64,000 bases of DNA. Source: Aurantiacibacter odishensis. Lineage in GTDB: Bacteria > Pseudomonadota > Alphaproteobacteria > Sphingomonadales > Sphingomonadaceae. The stretch covers positions 124,001 through 188,000 of the forward strand of contig NZ_QYOS01000023.1 in the NCBI RefSeq assembly GCF_003605195.1, read 5' to 3'. The translations under genes were made by a program, and so were the position numbers. Of the stretch, positions 17,797 through 26,558 are shown one piece after another. The notes beneath the pieces are model-generated. The model had not been told where the DNA came from. It saw only the letters and a list, made by a program, of their open reading frames with translations, and did not search any database. Position 1 is the stretch's first letter. Each line of letters starts with the position of its first letter.

Positions 17797-17893
17797 GAAC
17801 CCGCATCCGCGGGTTCGTCCTCGCTCGACGCGCAGCATAGCTGCGCCCGCTGCGGGCGGGCGTTCGCCCTTGCGGTCGGCTGATCGCCGACCG
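17797..17893 (+). repeat. 97-bp structured repeat, copy A (downstream of dnaA)
   Basis: Chain of hairpins: GAACCCGC/GCGGGTTC (17797-17816), the constant CGTCCTCGCT, GCGCAGC/GCTGCGC (17830-17846), the constant core GCTGCGCCCGCTGCGGGCGG, a small GGGCG/CGCCC hairpin, the constant CCTTGCGG, and a last stem CGGTCGGC/GCCGACCG (17873-17893). A second copy of identical length lies at 34175-34271 on the other strand. Both copies read in the same direction as the gene just upstream (dnaA, rpmH). More inverted repeats follow to about 18000: CGGTCGC/GCGACCG and GCGCGC/GCGCGC. There is no coding capacity and no T-run here. Confidence 0.8.
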
Positions 17894-18050
17894 GTTCACG
17901 CGCAATTGTGAAATTTGGCCGAAGTCTCGGTCGCCATCAGCGACCGACAGCGCGCGAATTGCGCGCCGCCCGGTAGGGCGAAAGCCAAGTGAGCGGACGC
18001 GAACGCCGGCGCTTGAGGCCGAAGCAAAAAGAGTCCAACAGGGCTGTCCA

Positions 18051-18836
18051 ATGAGCGACACCCCCCACCCCCTCTCCGAAGAACGGCTCGACCGCTTCGC
18101 GCGCCACATCGTGCTGCCCGAGATCGGCGGCGCGGGTCAGGCGGCGCTCTCTCGCGCCCATGTCGTGCTGGTGGGCCTGGGCGGGATCGGTGCACCGGCA
18201 CTGCAATACCTTGCGGGCGCCGGGATCGGGCAACTGACCCTGATCGACGACGACAAGGTCTCGGCCAGCAACCTCCAGCGTCAGACGATCTACACCACCC
18301 GCGATATCGGCCACGGCAAGGCTGTTTCCGCGCGGCGATGGCTCGCCAATTTCGACGAGAAGCTGACCGTCAGCATCCACGACCGGCGCATCACCCCGGA
18401 CAATGTCGGCGCGCTGGTCGAAGGCGCGGACCTCGTGCTGGACGGCACCGACAACTTCGCCACCCGCCTCGCCGTATCCGACGCCTGCGTTGCAGCAGGC
18501 GTGCCCCTGCTCTCCGCCGCCGTGGGCCGGTTCCAGGGCCAGGTCGGCGCCTTTGCCGGGCACCGGGCGGATCAGCCGTGCTACCGCTGCTTCGTGGGCG
18601 ATGCCTTCGATGCCGAGGATTGCGACACCTGCGCCGAGGACGGCGTGCTGGGCGCGATGGTCGGCTGGGTCGGCACTTTCGCCGCGATGCAGGCGATCCG
18701 CCTGCTGGTGAGCGGCAGCGGTGGAATGGGCGATCCGCAATATGGCAAGCTGCACCTGATGGACGGCCTCAAACCCGGAATGCGAACGCTCGCCATCGCC
18801 AAGGATCCGGCGTGCAACGCGTGCTCGGCGGTCTGA
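18051..18836 (+). CDS. ThiF/MoeB/HesA-family adenylyltransferase (E1-like)
   Basis: 261 residues. Adenylates the C-terminal Gly of a small sulfur carrier (MoaD or ThiS) as the first step of sulfur transfer for molybdopterin or thiamine. The Rossmann start VVLVGLGGIGAPALQYLAGAG, acidic strand end LIDDDKVSASNLQRQ, DGTDNFATR, and two zinc CxxC pairs (CYRC and CNAC near the C-terminus) are present. There is no C-terminal rhodanese domain, as in bacterial MoeB. No moaD or thiS neighbour is visible, so I cannot choose between MoeB and ThiF. Confidence 0.85.
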   Translation: MSDTPHPLSEERLDRFARHIVLPEIGGAGQAALSRAHVVLVGLGGIGAPALQYLAGAGIGQLTLIDDDKVSASNLQRQTIYTTRDIGHGKAVSARRWLANFDEKLTVSIHDRRITPDNVGALVEGADLVLDGTDNFATRLAVSDACVAAGVPLLSAAVGRFQGQVGAFAGHRADQPCYRCFVGDAFDAEDCDTCAEDGVLGAMVGWVGTFAAMQAIRLLVSGSGGMGDPQYGKLHLMDGLKPGMRTLAIAKDPACNACSAV

Positions 18837-18982
18837 TCCGCCAGACCTTATTTGACTCCGCGCCGCGATAGGCGAACATAACCATACCGAGGGGCGATCA
18901 ATACAAGTGGGTCGTATGGGTCGCTCGCCCTGATGGTCACGCGCGTCATGGTGGCGCGCGTGCGGACATACAGGGGAATACC

Positions 18983-19447
18983 ATGAAAAAACTGATGCTT
19001 GGCGGAATTGTCGCTGCACTTGCGCTTACGACCGTTTCGGCGCCCGCTTCTGCGCAACTTCGCGAATACGAGGACTACGAATATTCCGACTCGGTGGTGG
19101 AATTGACCACGGTGCGAGTCGATCCGGGCCAGATGGACACCTATCTCGAAGGTTTGCGGCAGACCTGGGTGGCCAGCAACGAGGTGGCGAAGCAAATGGG
19201 CCACGTCATCGATTACGGCATCTATGCCAACATGGCACCGGGCAGCGGCGACTTCCATTTGCTGCTGGTGATCGAGTTTCCCGGCGAAAACCTGCAACCC
19301 TCGCGCGAACGCTATGACGCGTTCATGGAAGCCTGGGGCGAAGCGAACATGGAGAATTCCAACCAGACGGTGCTCAACGTCTACAACGAGATCCGCGAGC
19401 TCCAAGGCGTCTACCTGACGCGCGAAATCATGATTAACATGGACTGA
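18983..19447 (+). CDS. Hypothetical exported protein
   Basis: 154 residues with a clean signal peptide (basic start MKKLM, hydrophobic core, cleavage at APASAQ). The mature part is acidic and aromatic, starting EYEDYEYSDSVVELTTVRV, with no recognisable catalytic motif. The predicted pattern VELTTVRVDPGQMDTYLEGL ... FHLLLVIEF looks like the beta-alpha-beta repeat of small dimeric ferredoxin-like-fold proteins. That is a guess from pattern only. The 5' leader holds a hairpin CACGCGC/GCGCGTG. The gene is convergent with the sirtuin gene. Confidence 0.7.
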   Translation: MKKLMLGGIVAALALTTVSAPASAQLREYEDYEYSDSVVELTTVRVDPGQMDTYLEGLRQTWVASNEVAKQMGHVIDYGIYANMAPGSGDFHLLLVIEFPGENLQPSRERYDAFMEAWGEANMENSNQTVLNVYNEIRELQGVYLTREIMINMD

Positions 19448-19484
19448 TCCCAGCGCCGCCGGGCCGTCTGGCGGCTCGGCGGCA

Positions 19485-20186
19485 TCAGCTTCGCAAAATC
19501 TCGTCCACCCACGCGGGCACCAGCTCGCTCGCCGTGCCCAGCCGGGTTTCATCGAAATTTCGGCTGCCGAGGCTTTCTTCCAGGTTCAGCTCCAGCGTGC
19601 GCGCGCCGTTCGCGCTGGCCTGCTGCACGAACCCGGCGGCAGGATAGACCGCGCCACTCGTGCCGATGGAGACGAACAGGTCCGCCGATGCCAGCGCATC
19701 GAAAATCTCGTCCATCCGGTAGGGCATCTCTCCGAACCACACGATATCGGGCCGCATGGCCACTTCGCCGCAGGCTGGACAGGCAGGGCCATCCCCCAGC
19801 GCCCCTTCCCAGCGATGGCGCGCGTCGCAGGCTTGGCACCATGCGGAGAGACCCTCGCCGTGCATGTGCAGCACGCGCCGCGCTCCGCCGCGCTCGTGCA
19901 GGTCGTCGATGTTCTGGGTGACGATCAGCAGCTCGCCCGCAAACTCGCGGTCCAACCGGCCCAGTGCCTCGTGCGCGGGGTTGGGAAAGGCCGCGCGGAT
20001 CTGCGCGCGCCGCTCGTCGTAGAATCGCTGCACCAGCGCCGGGTCGCGGGCAAAACCCTCGGGCGTTGCTACTTCCTCCACCGGGTGATCTTCCCACAGG
20101 CCGTCCTCGGCGCGGAAGGTCCTGAGGCCGCTTTCGGCCGATATTCCGGCGCCTGTCAGGATCACGATGTTGCGGATGGCTGTCAT
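19485..20186 (-). CDS. cobB: NAD-dependent protein deacylase (sirtuin, CobB type)
   Basis: Removes acetyl or succinyl groups from lysines using NAD+. 233 residues from MTAIRNIVILTGAGISAESG. NAD-binding GAGISAESGLRTFR, the catalytic-region QNIDDLHERGG and MHGEG (catalytic His), and a zinc site CQACD ... CPACG are all present. YDERRAQIR follows the Tyr/Arg pattern linked to desuccinylase activity in class III sirtuins, but I cannot prove specificity. The Met at 20186 is preferred over upstream ATGs, which only add hydrophobic residues. It is divergent from dapB across 35 bp. Confidence 0.93.
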   Translation of the reverse strand: MTAIRNIVILTGAGISAESGLRTFRAEDGLWEDHPVEEVATPEGFARDPALVQRFYDERRAQIRAAFPNPAHEALGRLDREFAGELLIVTQNIDDLHERGGARRVLHMHGEGLSAWCQACDARHRWEGALGDGPACPACGEVAMRPDIVWFGEMPYRMDEIFDALASADLFVSIGTSGAVYPAAGFVQQASANGARTLELNLEESLGSRNFDETRLGTASELVPAWVDEILRS

Positions 20187-20221
20187 GACGCGCATGAAGC
20201 ACACAACCAACAGGAGTATCA

Positions 20222-20953
20222 ATGGCACGTATCGGGATCATCGGCAGCGAGGGGCGCATGGGACAGGCCATCGCGCAGGTACTGGCGAGCGGAGAGCACG
20301 AGGGGTCGGGCGGGGTCGACAAGGGACAGAGCCCGGTCGAACTGGCGAAGGCGAGCGACGTGCTGGTCGATTTCTCCGCTCCCGTCGCACTGGCGGAGAA
20401 TCTTGCCGCCGCGCAGGGCGCGGGCATCCCCATGCTGATCGGCACCACCGGCCTGGGTGAGCGGGAGCATGGCGCGATCGACGCTGCCGCGCAGCACGTT
20501 CCTGTCCTGCAAACCGGCAACACTTCGCTCGGCGTCACGCTGCTCGCCCACCTCGTACACGAGGCCGCGGCGCGGCTGGGGCCGGACTGGGATATCGAGG
20601 TGCTGGAGATGCACCACCGCATGAAGGTGGACGCCCCCTCGGGTACCGCCCTCTTGCTCGGAGAAGCGGCGGCGGAGGCGCGCGGCATCGAGCTTGCCGA
20701 AAACTCCGAAAGCGGGCGCGACGGGCATACCGGCGAGCGGGCCGAGGGCGCGATCGGCTTTGCGGCGCTGCGCGGCGGCACCGTGGCGGGCGAGCACTCG
20801 GTGATCTTTGCGGGAGAGCAGGAACGCATCACGCTCAGCCATTCGGCGGAAAACCGCATGATCTTCGCGCGCGGCGCGGTGAAGGGCGCGGCCTGGCTGA
20901 TCGGCAAGCCGCCGGGGCGCTATTCGATGAAGGACGTTCTGGGGCTGGACTAG
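20222..20953 (+). CDS. dapB: 4-hydroxy-tetrahydrodipicolinate reductase
   Basis: Second dedicated step of lysine and diaminopimelate synthesis, using NAD(P)H. 243 residues. N-terminal Rossmann motif IGIIGSEGRMGQAI, and catalytic segment EMHHRMKVDAPSGTAL with the His-His and Lys expected for DapB. Terminal GRYSMKDVLGL is typical. A GGAG-type ribosome site precedes the ATG. dapE, a later step of the same pathway, is in the window at 26555. Confidence 0.96.
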   Translation: MARIGIIGSEGRMGQAIAQVLASGEHEGSGGVDKGQSPVELAKASDVLVDFSAPVALAENLAAAQGAGIPMLIGTTGLGEREHGAIDAAAQHVPVLQTGNTSLGVTLLAHLVHEAAARLGPDWDIEVLEMHHRMKVDAPSGTALLLGEAAAEARGIELAENSESGRDGHTGERAEGAIGFAALRGGTVAGEHSVIFAGEQERITLSHSAENRMIFARGAVKGAAWLIGKPPGRYSMKDVLGLD

Positions 20954-20977
20954 CAGCCCCGGTCGGGAGGGGAAAAC

Positions 20978-22135
20978 ATGACGGCAGGCACGGTAGCGAG
21001 CGAGACAAGGGCCTGGATCGACACCTTGAGCGCCGAGGATCTGGCGCTGGCGCGCGATTACACCACCGGCAACCACTGGCTGATCCTGGTCGGCCTGCTG
21101 GTTTCCGCAATCGCAACGTGGTTCATCGTGCGAAGCGGCGTGCTGGACAAGCTCGCCGCCCGGCTGGGCAAGCGGGGCTTTGCCCTGCGCACCTTTCTGA
21201 TCGCGGCGGTGTTCATCGTCATCGATACGCTGATCGTGCTGCCCTATTCCATCTACAGTGGCTGGTGGCGCGAGACGCAGTACGGCCGCACCAGCCAGCC
21301 GCTGGGCGATTACCTTGCGCAAAGCGGCATTTCGCTGGTGCTGACCGCACTGCTGGGCGGGCTGTTCCTGCTCGGCGTCTACTGGCTGATCCGCAGGACC
21401 GGGCGCTGGTGGTGGGCCTGGGGCGGCGCGCTGGTCGCATCGGGTGTCGCTTTCATGCTGCTCTTGAGCCCCGTGCTGATCGAGCCGCTGTTCAACCGCT
21501 ACGAACCCATTCCCGAAGGCGAGGTGCGCGATGCCGTGCTGGAGCTGGCGACAGAAGCCGGCGTGCCGGAAGACCGCGTATTCATGTTCGACGGGTCGCG
21601 CCAGTCGAACAATTTCACCGCCAACGTCTCGGGCGTCGGCAGCAATGCCCGCATCGCCATATCTGACGTGGCAATGGACGAGGCATCGCTGGACGAGGTG
21701 AAAGCCGTGACCGGACACGAGATCGGCCACTACGTGCTGGGTCACGTCTGGCGCACGATCATCGTCCTCAGCCTGCTGGCGGTCGCGGTCTTTTGGCTGA
21801 CCGCTCGGCTCTATCCGTGGTTTGCGCGAAAGTTCGGCACCGATGCGGACCTGTCGGACCCGCGCGGCCTGCCGGTGTTCACGTTCGTGCTGAGCCTGCT
21901 GCTCATCCTTGCCCAGCCGATCACCAACACCATGACGCGGGTGGGAGAGCGCGAGGCCGATACCTATTCGCTCACCCATGTCGGCCTGCCCGATGCCCTA
22001 TCCGGCGCGCTCATCAAGACCGCCGAATACCGCTATCCGTTGGCGGGGCCGGTGGAGGAGGCGCTGCTCTACACCCATCCCACGGTGGAGAACCGCATCC
22101 GCGCGGCGATGGAATGGAAGGCCGCCAACAGGTGA
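20978..22135 (+). CDS. Ste24-like M48 zinc metalloprotease
   Basis: 385-residue polytopic membrane protease resembling CAAX prenyl protease 1/Ste24. The zinc motif HEIGH sits in AVTGHEIGHYVLGH, with the third ligand region EREADTYS about 75 residues on. Several membrane helices lie before (about 28-47, 65-85, 100-122, 140-160) and between them. Bacteria do not prenylate proteins in the eukaryotic way, so the likely role is membrane protein quality control, as for HtpX-type M48 enzymes. It starts 24 bp after dapB and is probably in the same transcript. Confidence 0.88.
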   Translation: MTAGTVASETRAWIDTLSAEDLALARDYTTGNHWLILVGLLVSAIATWFIVRSGVLDKLAARLGKRGFALRTFLIAAVFIVIDTLIVLPYSIYSGWWRETQYGRTSQPLGDYLAQSGISLVLTALLGGLFLLGVYWLIRRTGRWWWAWGGALVASGVAFMLLLSPVLIEPLFNRYEPIPEGEVRDAVLELATEAGVPEDRVFMFDGSRQSNNFTANVSGVGSNARIAISDVAMDEASLDEVKAVTGHEIGHYVLGHVWRTIIVLSLLAVAVFWLTARLYPWFARKFGTDADLSDPRGLPVFTFVLSLLLILAQPITNTMTRVGEREADTYSLTHVGLPDALSGALIKTAEYRYPLAGPVEEALLYTHPTVENRIRAAMEWKAANR

Positions 22136-22228
22136 TCGATTGCCCAGCCTCCGCGTGGTGGGGGCGACAGGCGGCACAAACCGTGGCAGGATAGCCCTCA
22201 CCTTGCATGGACGAGTGGAAGGGGGACC

Positions 22229-23089
22229 ATGGGGGACTTGCGCAAGAAGCTGCACAATGAACTGTTCGTCGGCGCCCACCCTGACGGGCGGCTGACGATC
22301 ACGAACAAGCTACTGGTGCTGGTAATCCTGCTGGCCGTGGGGGCAGCCGCGCTGGCAACCGAGCCAACCCTCTCGCCGCGCTGGCACGATGCGCTGGTCA
22401 TGGCCGAGCTGGTGTTCGGCGTCGTCTTCCTGCTCGAATACCTCGCGCGCATCTATGCTGCGGCGGATCAGCCCGGCGAAGACGGCGCATGGAAGAAGCG
22501 GTGGCGTTTCATCCGGTCTCCGCTCGGCCTGATCGACCTTGTCGTGGTCGTCTCCACCCTGATGCCGCTGGTCACGGCCAATGCGGCCATGCTGCGCACG
22601 GTGCGCCTGCTGCGCGTCTTCGCGGTGATGAAGTTCGGGCGGTTCAGCAAGGCGTTGAAAGAGGTTTGGGGGGCAGTTTCGGACAGGGCGGACGATCTCA
22701 TCGTGACCATGGCGCTGGCGGGCGTACTGCTGCTGTTCGGCGCGACCGCGCTCTACCTGACGGAAGGCGAGCTCCAGCCCGAGGAGTTCGGCTCCATCCC
22801 GCGCGCGCTGTGGTGGTCGGTCATCACGCTCACCACGGTGGGCTATGGCGATGCCGCGCCCATCACGGCGCTCGGCAAGGTTTTCGCCTCCATGGTCGCG
22901 CTGTCGGGCATCGCGCTGGTGGCCATGCCGACGGGCATCATCGCCGCCGCCTTTTCCGAGGCCATGCAGCGCCGCCGCGACCAGCGGATCGAGGAGATGC
23001 GCCAGCACCTCGAACGGCTGGACGAAGTGGACGAAGCGGTGGAAGCGAAGCTTGCCGCGCTTGAACGCACGCGCAATCCGGGGCCATGA
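22229..23089 (+). CDS. Voltage-gated-type potassium channel
   Basis: 286 residues with six membrane helices. The fourth is a short arginine-bearing S4-like segment (LRTVRLLRVFAVMKFGRF). A pore loop with selectivity filter TTVGYGD precedes the last helix. The C-terminus (about 240-280) is charged and likely coiled coil, with no RCK or cyclic-nucleotide domain. It is comparable to compact prokaryotic Kv channels such as KvAP. The stop is 10 bp before nth. Confidence 0.9.
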   Translation: MGDLRKKLHNELFVGAHPDGRLTITNKLLVLVILLAVGAAALATEPTLSPRWHDALVMAELVFGVVFLLEYLARIYAAADQPGEDGAWKKRWRFIRSPLGLIDLVVVVSTLMPLVTANAAMLRTVRLLRVFAVMKFGRFSKALKEVWGAVSDRADDLIVTMALAGVLLLFGATALYLTEGELQPEEFGSIPRALWWSVITLTTVGYGDAAPITALGKVFASMVALSGIALVAMPTGIIAAAFSEAMQRRRDQRIEEMRQHLERLDEVDEAVEAKLAALERTRNPGP

Positions 23090-23099
23090 CCGCAGCCGC

Positions 23100-23750
23100 A
23101 TGACCAAGGACCAAATCTTCGAATTCTTCCGCCGTCTGGCGGAGGACAATCCCGAGCCGGAAACAGAGCTGGAATACGGCAACGCCTACCAGCTCGTCGT
23201 CGCCGTGGCGTTATCCGCGCAGGCGACCGACGTGGGCGTGAACAAGGCCACCCGCGCGCTGTTCGCCAAGGTGGAAACGCCCGAACAGATGCTGGAACTG
23301 GGCCTCGATGGACTGATCGAGCACATCAAGACCATCGGCCTGTTCAATTCCAAGGCGAAGAACGTCATAGCGCTCTCGCAACTGCTGGTGGACGAATACG
23401 ACAGCAACGTGCCCGATACCCGCGAAGACCTCGTCCGCCTGCCCGGCGTGGGGCGAAAGACGGCCAACGTGGTGCTCAACTGCTGGTTCAGGCAGGAAAC
23501 CTTCGCAGTCGACACCCATATCCTGCGCGTCGGCAATCGCACAGGCCTCGCCAAGGGCAAGACGCCGGAACAGGTCGAGGCCAAGCTGGAAAAGCGCGTG
23601 CCGCAACCCTTCCGCCTGCACGCCCATCACTGGCTGATCCTGCACGGGCGTTACGTGTGCAAGGCGCGCACGCCGGAATGCTGGCGCTGCAAGGTCGTGG
23701 ACCTGTGCAGCTACCGGAAGAAGGTACTGGAGAAGCCCAAGGGGCGATAG
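23100..23750 (+). CDS. nth: Endonuclease III
   Basis: DNA glycosylase/AP lyase that removes oxidised pyrimidines. 216 residues from the ATG at 23100. The HhH motif LPGVGRKTANVVLN with the catalytic Lys, AVDTHILRVGNR with the catalytic Asp, and the four-cysteine iron-sulfur loop with C-x6-C-x2-C-x5-C spacing (CKARTPECWRCKVVDLC) are all intact. A much longer in-frame reading upstream lies inside the channel gene and is rejected. Confidence 0.97.
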   Translation: MTKDQIFEFFRRLAEDNPEPETELEYGNAYQLVVAVALSAQATDVGVNKATRALFAKVETPEQMLELGLDGLIEHIKTIGLFNSKAKNVIALSQLLVDEYDSNVPDTREDLVRLPGVGRKTANVVLNCWFRQETFAVDTHILRVGNRTGLAKGKTPEQVEAKLEKRVPQPFRLHAHHWLILHGRYVCKARTPECWRCKVVDLCSYRKKVLEKPKGR

Positions 23751-23821
23751 GCGCGCAAATTTGATCTGGCGCATGGTCTCCGCCCCTCCCCCGCGCCATG
23801 AAAGGTCCGGGGAGGATTACC

Positions 23822-24592
23822 ATGGCAACACATCCGGCAAATGCGGCGCCGATCGTCGCTGACAAACTGACCGCCGCAGACCTGCGCGCGGCATTGTCCG
23901 CTGGCCTTCGAGATTTCCTGGCCTGCCCGCTCTATGGCCTTTTCTTCGGCGCGATCTACGTCGTGACGGGCCTGGCCGTTGCCTACGCCCTGTTCTGGCG
24001 TGGTGAAGCGGGCTGGCTGGTGCCCGTGACGGCAGGCTTTCCGCTGATCGCGCCCTTTGCGGCCGTCGGCCTTTATGAAGTCAGCCGCCGCCGCGAACTG
24101 GGCGAGCCTATTGGCTGGGGTTCGGTGTTTGGCGCGCTGCGCGGCCGCGGGGACGAGCAACTGCTGATGATGGGCGGTTTCGTTTTCGTCGCCTTCAGCT
24201 TCTGGGTGATCATCGCCCACGCCATCTTTTCCATCTTCATGGCCGAGAGCATGGGAGGGGAATCGCTAGCCGTCTTCCAGACGCAGGCGGGCCTGTGGAT
24301 GCTGGCGGTGGGGACGGCGGTCGGCGCACTGCTGGCCTGGGGCTTCTACTGCATCACCGTGATCAGCCTGCCGATGCTGGTGGACCGCGACGTCGATTTC
24401 ATCACCGCCATCATCGCCAGCATCCGCGTGGTACGCGCCAACACCGGCGTGATGCTCGCCTGGGCAATGATCATCGCAGCCAGCCTGTTCGCCGCGATGA
24501 TACCGCTGTTCATCGGCCTGCTGATCGTTCTGCCGGTGCTCGGCCATGCGACATGGCACCTTTACCGAAGGACGATCACGGCGTCGCCCTGA
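23822..24592 (+). CDS. DUF2189 family membrane protein
   Basis: 256 residues from the ATG at 23822, chosen for the GGGAGGA Shine-Dalgarno sequence about 6 bp upstream. About six membrane helices. The family pattern is visible: LRDFLACPLYGLFFGAIYV near the start, a central PFAAVGLYEVSRRRELGE, and the later DRDVDFITAIIASI. Function is unknown. It is followed by a small membrane protein on the same strand. Confidence 0.82.
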   Translation: MATHPANAAPIVADKLTAADLRAALSAGLRDFLACPLYGLFFGAIYVVTGLAVAYALFWRGEAGWLVPVTAGFPLIAPFAAVGLYEVSRRRELGEPIGWGSVFGALRGRGDEQLLMMGGFVFVAFSFWVIIAHAIFSIFMAESMGGESLAVFQTQAGLWMLAVGTAVGALLAWGFYCITVISLPMLVDRDVDFITAIIASIRVVRANTGVMLAWAMIIAASLFAAMIPLFIGLLIVLPVLGHATWHLYRRTITASP

Positions 24593-24695
24593 CCATTGCG
24601 CCCACGGGCGCTCTGGGAACAATGCCGGAACCCGAACGTTATCAGACCGTTAGCCGCAAACCGAAATGACGGCTCCGCCGTCGGAAGGTAGCATC

Positions 24696-24899
24696 ATGAC
24701 CGAGACCGGCCTCGTATCGTCACTCAATATCGTAACCCTTGTCGCAATCCTTGTGATTGCTGCGGGTCTCTTCCTCTATTTCTTGCGCAAGCGATCCAAT
24801 CGCCATCCCATGGACACGCCAGAGGGCAAGGAGGCGGAGGAAATGCGCCGTCAGGAAGCAGAGGAAGAGCGCAAGGAAGAAGGGCGACCGAAGATTTGA
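24696..24899 (+). CDS. Small single-pass membrane protein
   Basis: 67 residues from MTETGLVSSLNIVTL, with a GGAAGG Shine-Dalgarno sequence 7-8 bp upstream; an ATG at 24666 lacks one. One membrane helix (about 8-30) is followed by a highly charged Glu/Arg/Lys tail likely to be helical or coiled coil in the cytoplasm. I do not recognise a family. Confidence 0.6.
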   Translation: MTETGLVSSLNIVTLVAILVIAAGLFLYFLRKRSNRHPMDTPEGKEAEEMRRQEAEEERKEEGRPKI

Positions 24900-24914
24900 C
24901 CGACGCGGTGCGCG

Positions 24915-25313
24915 CTAGAGCGTCTCCGCCTCGCGCACGTAACCGAATTCTCCCGCGCCTTGCCAGTTGCGCCCATCTGGATAGCGTAGCTCCACTCCGG
25001 CGAGGTCGGCAGGCTCGGCCAGCAGCATGTTCACGCCCATCATGGTGTTGCCGTGCGCGGCGATGGCGCTTTCAGTCAGCACGAAATGGGTGGTGGCCCC
25101 GCAGTTGGTGCAGGAATGCACTTCCGCGGCTGGCCTGTTCTTGTCCGTTCGGCGATAGCCCTTCGTGGAACCCGTGACCTGCACCTGATCGGGGTGGAAA
25201 TAACTCCACCGCGCACCGGTCTTGGCGCACAGCGTGCAGTTGCAAGCGTGAACGAAGTCGGGCCTGTCCGACACGGTGATGCGAATATCGCCGCAAAGGC
25301 AATCCAGGGTCAA
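24915..25313 (-). CDS. GFA/CENP-V-type zinc-binding protein
   Basis: 132 residues of the GFA family, named after glutathione-dependent formaldehyde-activating enzyme. Zinc cysteines: CLCG at the N-terminus, CNCTLCAKTG about 20 residues on, and CTNCG in the middle, the standard three-cluster pattern. Most GFA proteins do not have proven formaldehyde activity, so no substrate is assigned. The start is a TTG at 25313, 9 bp after the upstream symporter's stop with a GGAA ribosome site, so it is probably the last gene of the GST-dapE-symporter operon. Confidence 0.85.
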   Translation of the reverse strand: MTLDCLCGDIRITVSDRPDFVHACNCTLCAKTGARWSYFHPDQVQVTGSTKGYRRTDKNRPAAEVHSCTNCGATTHFVLTESAIAAHGNTMMGVNMLLAEPADLAGVELRYPDGRNWQGAGEFGYVREAETL

Positions 25314-25322
25314 CGGTCGTTC

Positions 25323-26558
25323 CTACACATCGTCTGCACTGATCATTTCCTCGCGGTCGATATCATCGGTGAGGCTGGCGACCGTGGTTGCCACCGCCGC
25401 GTCACCCGAAACGTTGGTGGTGGTGCGCATCATGTCCATGATCCGGTCCACGCCTGCCACAAAAGCGATCGTTTCCAGCGGCACGCCGACCGCGCCGAAC
25501 ACCAGCGCCATCATGATAAGACCCGCACCCGGAATGCCCGCCGCGCCCACGGCGCCCAGCGTGCCAAGGATGGAAATCATGAAGTAGTCGCCCCACGACA
25601 GGTCCACCCCAAAGATCTGCGCGCCGAACAGGGTGGCGAGGCCTAGATACATGGCCGTGCCGTTCATGTTGATTGTCGCGCCCAGCGAAATCACGAAGCT
25701 GGCGACCGAGTTGCTGATGCCCAGGTTCCTCTCCGCACAGCGCAGGGTGACGGGCAGCGTGGCGTTGGAACTGGCAGTGGAATAGCTCACCGCGATGGCA
25801 TCCACGATGCCGCGGAAGAAATCGCGCACCGGCAGGCGGGCGATGAACTTGATCATGCCCGAATAGATGAGAAGGATGATGAGCAGGCAACCGAGGTAGT
25901 TCAGGAACACCAGCTTGCCGAGCGCGGCCAACGCCTCCAGCCCCAGCGTGCCTGCCACCCAGGCCATCAGCGCGAAAACGCCGAACGGGGTGAGTTCCAT
26001 TACCACCATCGTCACCTTCTGCATGACGATGGAGCCGCTATCGAAGACCTTGAGAACGGGTTCGCCCTGCTCCTTCGCCATCAGGATGCCGATACCCAGC
26101 AGCAGCGAGAAGATGATCAGCGGCAGCACGTTGACGTCCGCCATCACCTGCACCGGGCTTTGCGGCACCATGCCCAGCAGCATCTCGCGCCAGGTCGTCT
26201 CGTTGGGTTCGGGCACCGCGCCCATCTCGATGGAGGAGGTGTCCACCCCCGCTCCCGGCGCGATCACGGTGCCCAGGAACAGGCCCAGCCACACGGCCAT
26301 CTGCCCCGTCACCACGAACAGCAGCAGCGCGCGCCAGCCGATGCGGCCCAGCTTGCGGATGTCCCCGATGGAGGCGACGCCCGCCACCAGGCTGAAGAAG
26401 ATCAGCGGCACTACCAGCATCTTGATGAAGGCGACGAAGATATCGCCGATGATCTTGATGCTTTCCGCACCCGGCCCCCACATGCGCCCGGCGATGATGC
26501 CAAGGATCAGGGCAGCGATAACCCGCTGCCACAGCGGAATGGCAAGCCAGCGTTTCAT
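25323..26558 (-). CDS. Dicarboxylate/amino acid:cation symporter (DAACS)
   Basis: 411 residues, polytopic, of the GltP/DctA family (Na+- or H+-coupled uptake of dicarboxylates or acidic amino acids). Family signatures: KMLVVPLIFFSLVAGVA, a serine-rich reentrant loop (YSTASSNATLPVTL), and INMNGTAMYLG with the Asn-Met-Asn-Gly core. It overlaps the dapE stop by 4 bp (ATGA), which implies coupled translation. The substrate cannot be read from sequence. Confidence 0.9.
   Translation of the reverse strand: MKRWLAIPLWQRVIAALILGIIAGRMWGPGAESIKIIGDIFVAFIKMLVVPLIFFSLVAGVASIGDIRKLGRIGWRALLLFVVTGQMAVWLGLFLGTVIAPGAGVDTSSIEMGAVPEPNETTWREMLLGMVPQSPVQVMADVNVLPLIIFSLLLGIGILMAKEQGEPVLKVFDSGSIVMQKVTMVVMELTPFGVFALMAWVAGTLGLEALAALGKLVFLNYLGCLLIILLIYSGMIKFIARLPVRDFFRGIVDAIAVSYSTASSNATLPVTLRCAERNLGISNSVASFVISLGATINMNGTAMYLGLATLFGAQIFGVDLSWGDYFMISILGTLGAVGAAGIPGAGLIMMALVFGAVGVPLETIAFVAGVDRIMDMMRTTTNVSGDAAVATTVASLTDDIDREEMISADDV

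Noticed and set aside
17894-18050. A further copy of the 97-bp repeat downstream of copy A
   Set aside because: Inverted repeats such as CGGTCGC/GCGACCG and GCGCGC/GCGCGC are present, but the constant blocks (CGTCCTCGCT, the 20-base core, CCTTGCGG) are absent.
19448-19484. Terminator between the exported protein and cobB
   Set aside because: A GCCGCC/GGCGGC hairpin is visible between these convergent genes, but there is no T- or A-run, so a terminator is not supported.
20219-21979. 586-codon minus-strand frame opposite dapB and the Ste24-like gene
   Set aside because: Antisense to two clear genes; charged, low-complexity translation typical of shadow frames.
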